A stretch of DNA of 64,000 nt from Dromiciops gliroides (lineage: Eukaryota; Chordata; Mammalia; Microbiotheria; Microbiotheriidae), in the NCBI RefSeq assembly GCF_019393635.1, contig NC_057867.1, positions 558,121 through 622,120 on the forward strand, written 5' to 3'. Both the position numbers and the translations under genes were made by a program. The notes under the pieces were generated by a model. It worked only from the letters and a program-made list of their open reading frames with translations. It was not told the origin of the DNA and made no database searches. Positions within the stretch are counted from its first letter, which is position 1. Each line of letters opens with the position of its first letter. Below, in pieces: positions 57,694-64,000 of the stretch.

Positions 57694-58110
57694 TGGTATG
57701 ATTTCGAGCCCTTTCCCATGAGATCAGGGTAAAGTAAAGGTGTCCATTCTAATCACTGTTATTTGGGTTAGTGCATGAAGTTTTACTTGCAGCAATAAGA
57801 CAAGAAAACGAAGTCAAGGGATCAAGCCAAGGCAAGAAGGAAATAAAACACATTGACAGCAATATAATGAAAGGCAACTAAAATTAATGGGAAGAATTAG
57901 TTCAGCAAAGCTACAGAATATGAAACACATCCCTAGAAATCCCAGCAGGAAGAGATAGAGAAATTCCATTTTAGAAAAGTACAGAGTTGTGTAATGTACT
58001 TTGGAATCCATCTACTGAGCGAGGCATAGACGTGAGAAGTATCTATGCTCTTTGGAAATAAAGACAGACCTGAATAATTGGGGAGCTATCACTGGATCAT
58101 AATAAACCTT
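56560..58110. mobile_element. L1 with internal inversion (twin-priming pattern)
   Basis: 56560-57400 is L1 on the - strand (TTTTCCTCTTGCTTTGATCT, CCTTTGACCGTTATTGCAGA). 57401-58110 is L1 ORF2 on the + strand (AAGGTTGGTTCAACATTAGG, GAGATCAGGGTAAAGTAAAG, AAGGAAATAAAACACATTG). A (TA)n repeat sits at 57631-57689. One element with its 5' part inverted explains both. Confidence 0.7.
57631..57689. repeat. (TA)n microsatellite inside an L1
   Basis: About 29 TA units within the inverted L1 described at 56560-58110. Confidence 0.95.
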
Positions 58111-59019
58111 TCAATTGCCATTGCCTCACCAGGGTCCCAGTCCCGCCTTCCCCCCATGCATACTTTTCCTGAGATTAGTTTACCAGGGTAGGAGATCTGC
58201 CAGGTGGTCCAGGAAACTTAACTGGTTTGACCTTCGTTTTGTCTGTCCACGTTCCCTGGTTGGGGGGGCGGGGGAGTCGGTCGGTTACACATTTATTAAC
58301 TACTATGTGCAAAATGGGCTAGAGGTCAAAAGATTCCAACTGGAATTGAGTGCTTTATTCAGTTACCTGTTGTAGTTTCCAAATATGTCACAAATGTTAC
58401 TTTAAAGATCTTTTGGGGGTTTTTTCCCTTGGGAATTTCAGCATATAGGCCATTGTGGGGCCCAGCCACCACCCAAGAATGGGGGGGTATCCAGTAGAAC
58501 TTAATTTGAGTGGAGTGGTGGGGAGAAGTTGTTTTTTTAGAGAAGTCTCACATTTCTTTCATTAGGTTTACAGACAAAGCTGGAAGAACTATGATCAGTA
58601 AATGCAGTGACCATCTGTCATCCCACAGGAGCTATGATGAAGCTTATCATTCATTTCTGATAGACATTTTTGTATACAGCCATTAAGGGAATTCATTTGG
58701 CTTTGACTATGAATATTTATTCTTGTAAAATTGTTTTTCTTTTCTTTCTTTTTTTTCCCCTATGGGATGGGGTTGGGAGGGAGAGAAAGTGGATTGGAGT
58801 TCATTGAAAAGAAATTTTTAAAAAGAGGAGTTTGGGGGCTGTTAGAGAAGTAGAACACAGCACGCATGCACTTTCAAATGAGGTTACTGCCTTGTAGTTC
58901 CTGTTTCTGCCAGCCATCACATATGGCAGATAGTATGTTTTTTAAAGGCAAAAATCAAAAAAGGGGGGAAGTCAACACAACTGGTCACATAAAAACATCT
59001 GCAAATATCCGCAGTGTAC

Positions 59020-59440
59020 TACAGTTCTAGGTATTCTAACTCTGTCATGGGGTGGGAGCTCCTTCTCATGTCTCTCCTTTGGAGCCACTCTTGTCCTTTG
59101 TTGTGCTATAACGTTCACTTTGGGGCCTTTCTGTATGTGTGGTTGTTTTTTCCGTTGTCATGTATCTTGTTTTGCGGGCTCTGCTTCCTTCCCTCTGCAT
59201 CAATCCACGTAAATCTCCTCACACTTCTCTGCATTCATCACCCACATCCTTTCTTACAGCACAATAATATTCCATGACATCACATAACCCCACTTGTTTG
59301 ATGGGCGTCAACTTTGTTTCCAATTCTTCACTATCACCAAAAGTGCTGCTAGAAATATTTTGGTGTAATTGTGTGGGCTTTGGCCTTATGGCCTCCTTGG
59401 GGTCTAAACCCAGTAGTAAAATCTCTCTGGGTCAGTCATA
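59020..59440 (-). mobile_element. old L1 fragment, antisense
   Basis: CAGCACAATAATATTCCATG, TTTGATGGGCGTCAACTTTG, AAGTGCTGCTAGAAATATTT and CTTGGGGTCTAAACCCAGTA. Confidence 0.65.
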
Positions 59441-59679
59441 TATATATGCTTGGTTTACACACATTTGTGGAAGACTGGTAACTAACTGTAACATGGGCTG
59501 TGCTCTTGAAATGTGTGTTTTATCTACTCAGAAGCCTGGGAACTCATGATGTTTCCTTGGCTTCTGCTCTGTCTGCTTCCAACCCTGGGACTCTCCACAT
59601 TTTCTCCCTGGGTGATCTTTAAAGAGCTTTAAACGGTGAGTGTTGCCAGCTTATTAAAACCTTGACTCTTTTCCCTTTC

Positions 59680-59790
59680 AATTAGACCAGGCACTCCTTG
59701 AGGACAGGAAGTGTTCAGGCTTCTCTTTGTATCCCCAGCACTGAGCACAGTGTCTCACACATGGTAGGTAGGTCCTTCACAGGTGCCAGT
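59680..59790 (+). mobile_element. L2 3' end fragment
   Basis: ACTCCTTGAGGACAGGAAGT, TTGTATCCCCAGCACTGAGC and CACACATGGTAGGTAGG. Confidence 0.65.
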
Positions 59791-59942
59791 TATACTGAGC
59801 AGAGCCTGTTCTTTCTTCAGTGAACAGTATTACCCCTTTTTGAGAACTCAGGCAGGCTTTAAAGACATCTCCAGTGGGCACTGAGGGCTACATTTGTACC
59901 TTCTTAGTTTAGCATTATAGAAGTATGAGGAAGTATAGCTGT

Positions 59943-60178
59943 TACTGTTGTTCAGTTGTTTGAGTTGTGTCCAACTCTTTGTGGTACCGTTTGGGTACCA
60001 TTTCTTGGCAGAGATACTGGAGCGGTTTGCCATTTCCTTCAGCTTCTTTTATATTTGAGGAAACTGAGGCAAACAGGGTGAAGTGACTTGCCCAGGGTTA
60101 CGCAGCTAGGGAGTGTCTGCAGCTGGATCTGAACTTGGGTAGGTGAGTCTTCCTGACTCCAGACTCCTAGAAGAGCCA
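59943..60178 (-). mobile_element. MAR1-type SINE
   Basis: TTGTTCAGTTGTTTGAGTTG, GAGCGGTTTGCCATTTCC, GAGGAAACTGAGGCAAACAG and a degraded head. Confidence 0.8.
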
Positions 60179-61466
60179 GATGGAGTGGAGGTGTTTGGCT
60201 GAACATTCCCCCAGCCCGTTTTTCCTATATTGTCTTTTTCATTTCAGCAACAAATGGTTGCTGACCCTTTTGACTGCTAGGACTGTAACAGATTACACAT
60301 CAGACTGGGCCCTTCTCATTCTTTTGGGGGTCAGTCCAGTTATTTGGGAATCATCTCAGCTCCCCACATTCAAGAGCCCCAAAATTGCCTTAGCATTTTG
60401 GATTTTGAACAGGAAGTGTAGGGTTCTTCTCTATCAGTCCCTGGATGTCACAGATATGTTTGAAGGATGCCAGAGGCTTTGCCATATGGCTATTCCCTGA
60501 TCAGTTCTAGTAGTTGGGTTCCCTGAACACCTAGTCTTCTACATGGATGAGCCTTTGAATCCTGGGCAAGTCAGGTTTTGTGACTTTATGGTGGTCTTTG
60601 ATTATATATGTTACCAGGATGGCAGGCAGTCTTATGTGGGGCATGTGCCCATACCCTGGAGGTCAGTGTCAACTGCTCGCTCCCAAGGAGCCATGTACTC
60701 TGTCACCACCTTTAACAGGCTTAACTTGCTTCTTTTCAGACCTCAGTGTTGCTGGGATGTCCTAAAAGAATAGTGCATCATTCCCATCACTAATGGAAAG
60801 TGGGAACAAACTGTTCCTTCTTTTCCATTTGAATTATGAGTGAGTGGTCCCCCCTCAGTTCTGGACTGGGCAAACAGTTACCTCAGTTACTTTTTACTCT
60901 TAGACTCTCGAGTGGGCTGAGGAAGGCAGATGATAACAATACTTTCCCTTTGGGGCTATTTTCCTGGTTGGTTTTTTAGAATGTTGCCATCAGCGGTAGT
61001 TTCTGTTTTTGAATGCTTGTTCTCAAGGTCAGGGAGAGGGTTTGGACAAGCCAGGAAGCAGCTTAGATATGATACTGGAATTCCTCCCCTCTCCGAATTG
61101 ATTTGTGCCAAGGTTTTTGCATTTATCAGCTCCAAAGTGGAACAGTTTTCTAGAAAGTTACTAAGCAGTGTAACATTTGCCCATGTTGGCATCTTAGTGT
61201 CTAAATCAGCAGATGATGACCCCATTTTCAGAATGTTGGGATGAATTTGCAATCAGTTGGAAGCTAGTGGTCTATGGGGACGGACTTCCTAGCCAGAGTT
61301 GCCCATGTAGCTGGAGCTGCTGCTGCCTTAGCCATGGTCAGCTGTTGCCTCACAGCCAGCATGGATTTTGAGGCTCCTTATGCTTGACCCTATAACTTAT
61401 AGACCAGAATTGTTATCTGCATGGCTTGGCATTTCTGATTTTGCTAACGTGACAACTTTCTTCTAG

Positions 61467-61533
61467 GGACACACAGAAAATTTCAAAAATGAAAGTGGAC
61501 AGGACTAAACTGAAGAAGACGCCTACTGAGGCT
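61467..61533 (+). CDS. HUWE1: HUWE1 first coding exon (start codon at 61489)
   Basis: Acceptor TTCTTCTAG at 61458-61466, 22 nt of 5' UTR, then ATG in AAAAATGA context. Codes for 15 residues. Donor GCT/GTGAGT. Confidence 0.95.
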
Positions 61534-62740
61534 GTGAGTATTTGAAGGGAGGGCTGGCTTTATTTAGACTCATTTACCGTAGGAGAGTGTAGCCCTTGGG
61601 CTGAGTGACAAGACGATCCTTCCCTCCTTCCCCACCTCCAAAAAAGGGAGAGGACATTTGGGGCCTCTTAATTTGTGCTATGAGCACACTGTCTGGTTAT
61701 AGATCTGAATGAACCCCTATGTTTATGTTGGGGAATTCCTGGGGAGATAGCCACATGAGGTCTCCACTATCTCCATTAATGAGGGTCCTTGTGTTTTCTT
61801 CTAGCCTGCAGACTGCCGGGCTCTGATAGACAAACTTAAGAGTTGTAATGATGAGCAGCTGCTCCTGGAACTTCAGCAGATCAAAACCTGGAATATTGGA
61901 AAGGTGGGTAGGATGTCGTAGACTGTATTCTTCCACACAAGGGAGACTTAGCGAGGGTAGTAATAGGATGTGCCTCAACCTCCCTGAAGAGCAACTGCAC
62001 TTTAGCGAGCACCTTTCTACCCTCTACACATGACCTTTGACCCAGAGTAGTTGGATTGATGAACCACTAAGAAAGAGATCAAATTGTACCCATTGTTGAT
62101 GATGAAAACTTGGTTGGTTCTGAGCTTCTGACCCTAAGCTCATGCCATTTTCCACGTATGCGTTGGGTGATAGAAGCTAGACTGGAAGGTAGCACTAGCA
62201 AGAAACATTGATGATACTTGCATGCAGTCAAAGGTTTTTTGCTCTGTTTCCCTGAGTTCATTCAGGAGGCTTAGAGTCTGTGGTTTGATCCAGATAAGTG
62301 AATCTTGGGTAAGAAAGATAGACATTTCTCTCCTGAAGTTGAAGTGGTTGGTAGCAGGCAAAGCCTTTCACTTTGTGGAGATAGACATCTAGGAGTTCTT
62401 GAACCCCAATAGGAGCAGGAGCAGGAGAATGGTTGGAATGAGCAAAGGTGGGCTACCTGTCCGTGTGCTGTGGACAAGAGCCCCACTGCCAGCTTGCAGA
62501 GACCACCGACCCTCTTCCTTCTTTCTTTTCTAGTGTGAGTTGTACCATTGGGTGGACCTGTTGGATCGCTTCGATGGCATTCTGGCTGATGCCGGACAGA
62601 CGGTGGAAAACATGGCTTGGATGCTGATGTGTGATGGACCTGAAAAGGAACATCTGAAATTACTGCTCTTGGCAGTCTTGAACTTTACTGCCCTGCTCAT
62701 CGAATACAGCTTTTCTCGACATCTATACAGCTCCATAGAG
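61489..62740 (+). CDS. HUWE1: HUWE1 HECT E3 ubiquitin ligase, 5' coding exons only (partial)
   Basis: HUWE1 (ARF-BP1/Mule) is a giant HECT ubiquitin ligase of over 4,300 residues with substrates such as MCL1, p53 and MYC. Only the first 117 codons are here, in three exons: 61489-61533, 61805-61903 and 62534-62740. All are phase 0 with GT-AG borders. The protein begins [15 protein letters not shown], as in HUWE1 from fish to human, and ends HLYSSIE, after which human continues HLTTLLASS; that exon lies beyond the window. This is the start of the armadillo-like N-terminal region. From memory, about seven residues differ from human, most of them in [18 protein letters not shown], which is unusual for this gene. 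Confidence 0.97.
61805..61903 (+). CDS. HUWE1: HUWE1 second coding exon
   Basis: 33 codons, [12 protein letters not shown] through IKTWNIGK. One change from human is seen (Ser for Val in KLKVCNDEQ). Confidence 0.96.
62534..62740 (+). CDS. HUWE1: HUWE1 third coding exon
   Basis: 69 codons, [20 protein letters not shown] through [10 protein letters not shown]. Most of the differences from human cluster in the middle of this exon. Donor GAG/GTAGGT. Confidence 0.96.
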
Positions 62741-64000
62741 GTAGGTGGGAGACAGGGGCCTTGATCCTGGCCCCTTGTGTTTGATGGACAAATGGAAAAG
62801 CATTTCTTGGGTACCTTGGTACTGTGTGCCAGGCACTGAGCAGAGTATTTGGGCTGCGATTCCAAAATCAGGGCAGGCTCTGCTCTCCAGCAGCTCCCGT
62901 CTGCATGTGTGGCTGCTTTCAACTACAACATTATAGTCCTCAGGGTTCAGGGGCAAAGCCAAAATCTTCTTTTGCCGTTTTCCATTAAGAAATCCACTGA
63001 ACCATTGATTGGATGGGGCTGTGGACATTGGTGGGGGTTGCTTTCCTTTCTAGTCTCCCATTATCTGGGGTTTCAGAAAAGGGTTAACTTCCCTAAATGT
63101 TGGCTGCTTTAGGGGAAGAGGTTAGGTTCTAACTGGGGCTCTTAGATTCACCTCCCCATTGATGGCTGTTGGTCTGCAGGTGACAGTGGTGATGATGAGG
63201 GTGAGGTGGCAGGATTGGCACATGCCTCCTTCTGACTGCTTCAGTAAGCTTGTGAGTGGGGATCACTGGATGTCTCTTACTTTCAGGCATTGGGGGGCAG
63301 CTTAGCTATAGTCTTTGCCACCAATAAATAGCTTAACTAATGGTGTGAAAGGGCTGGCCGGTTACCTCCTGGTTACCATTGGTGCTCTTCTTTTTGTGGT
63401 GGTGGTTCGAGGCACTTAAAAACCAACCAAACCCAACCCCAAGGTGCTTTCCCAGGCTTCTTGAAAAAACTGTTTACATGTTCACCATGTTAAGACCATC
63501 CTCTTCCTTGTGCCTGCCACTGGCTCACCTTTCTCAGCCCTCTGCCCTTCTACACTTTCCTGTTTCCAGAACAGTGATAGTGCCCGTTGCATTTCTCAGA
63601 GAGGCTCAGGTGACCTTTGGGAATAGCCTGGGATGTGCAGGGCATGCAGGCTGGACAGCAAGACAGGTGGAGCTTACCGCCCACTATGGTTCTAGTGTTC
63701 TTCTCCTTTAGAACTGAGCCTGAGCTTGACAGGGATTGTGCCAAGGCTTTAAAGGAGAGAAACAGACAAGTCTGAAGACTTTGGGTTGGGAGAAACCTGA
63801 GTCTCAGCTGTAATGAATGCCAAGCAAGCATTGCTCTCTACTGTACCCCTGCTTCTAGGCAAGGGGTATCCTTGGGGAGGTGCCGACATTTCCTGATAGT
63901 TAAATCTGAAGAAGGTGCAAGTGTAGAATTAAACCTGGAAGTAATGGTACAGGTCATTTGGTCCAATGTCCATTAGGGGCTGGGGCCCCAAGCAGCAGAG

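Larger units (their letters stand above)
38531..61466 (+). other. HUWE1: HUWE1 5' intron region
   Basis: About 23 kb between the island and the first coding exon. Apart from a possible non-coding exon (40193-40316), it holds only the repeats listed. 42680-44870, 44930-46640, 46930-48140, 48650-50150, 50560-51800, 52680-54000 and 60180-61460 contain no gene, RNA or repeat I could support. Confidence 0.6.

Noticed and set aside
62815-62945. Possible further HUWE1 exon after 62740
   Set aside because: The sequence there resembles an antisense L2 tail (GTGTGCCAGGCACTGAGCAG); the next HUWE1 residues (HLTTLLASS) are not encoded before 64000.

Overview
This is nuclear DNA of a mammal, almost certainly an australidelphian marsupial. 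The main evidence is at least 14 copies of a tRNA-derived SINE that starts GGGGCAGCTAGGTGGC and ends in an A-rich tail, which I recognise as the WSINE1 type, together with MAR1-type SINEs, marsupial-style L1 3' ends, L2 and MIR. The two genes present, PHF8 then HUWE1, lie head to tail on the + strand, the order they have at human Xp11.22.

Layout: 1-5150 is repeat-rich sequence upstream of PHF8. 5160-6480 is the PHF8 CpG island with its first coding exon. 6228-11051 is intron 1, mostly an old antisense L2. 11052-27495 holds PHF8 coding exons 2-21, followed by a 1.8 kb 3' UTR to about 29300. 29300-36840 is intergenic (SINEs, L1, L2, a hAT-like element). 36840-38900 is the HUWE1 CpG island with non-coding exon 1, ending at 38530. 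38531-61466 is the long HUWE1 5' intron region, full of old repeats. 61467-62740 contains the first three coding exons of HUWE1, and the gene runs out of the window.

PHF8 is intact: 21 coding exons with consistent phases join into 3186 nt, or 1061 residues plus stop. It has a complete H3K4me3-reading PHD finger and an intact JmjC Fe(II)/2-oxoglutarate site. It is a histone demethylase and transcriptional coactivator; HUWE1 is a giant HECT ubiquitin ligase. They are neighbours by conserved synteny, not a pathway operon.

The most unusual signal is a 718-bp block in PHF8 intron 1 (7354-8071). It recurs as an inverted copy just upstream of the HUWE1 island (35772-36489) with no difference I could find. 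Both blocks sit inside separate ancient L2 copies that still align, but are diverged, on both sides of the block. That pattern points to recent gene conversion between inverted repeats 27.7 kb apart, or to an assembly artefact. The locus is also compact and GC-rich, and both proteins are more diverged from human than I would expect. Possible causes are GC-biased conversion in a recombination hotspot or a sex-chromosome gametologue. Comparisons with human and fish proteins are from memory, not from a search.
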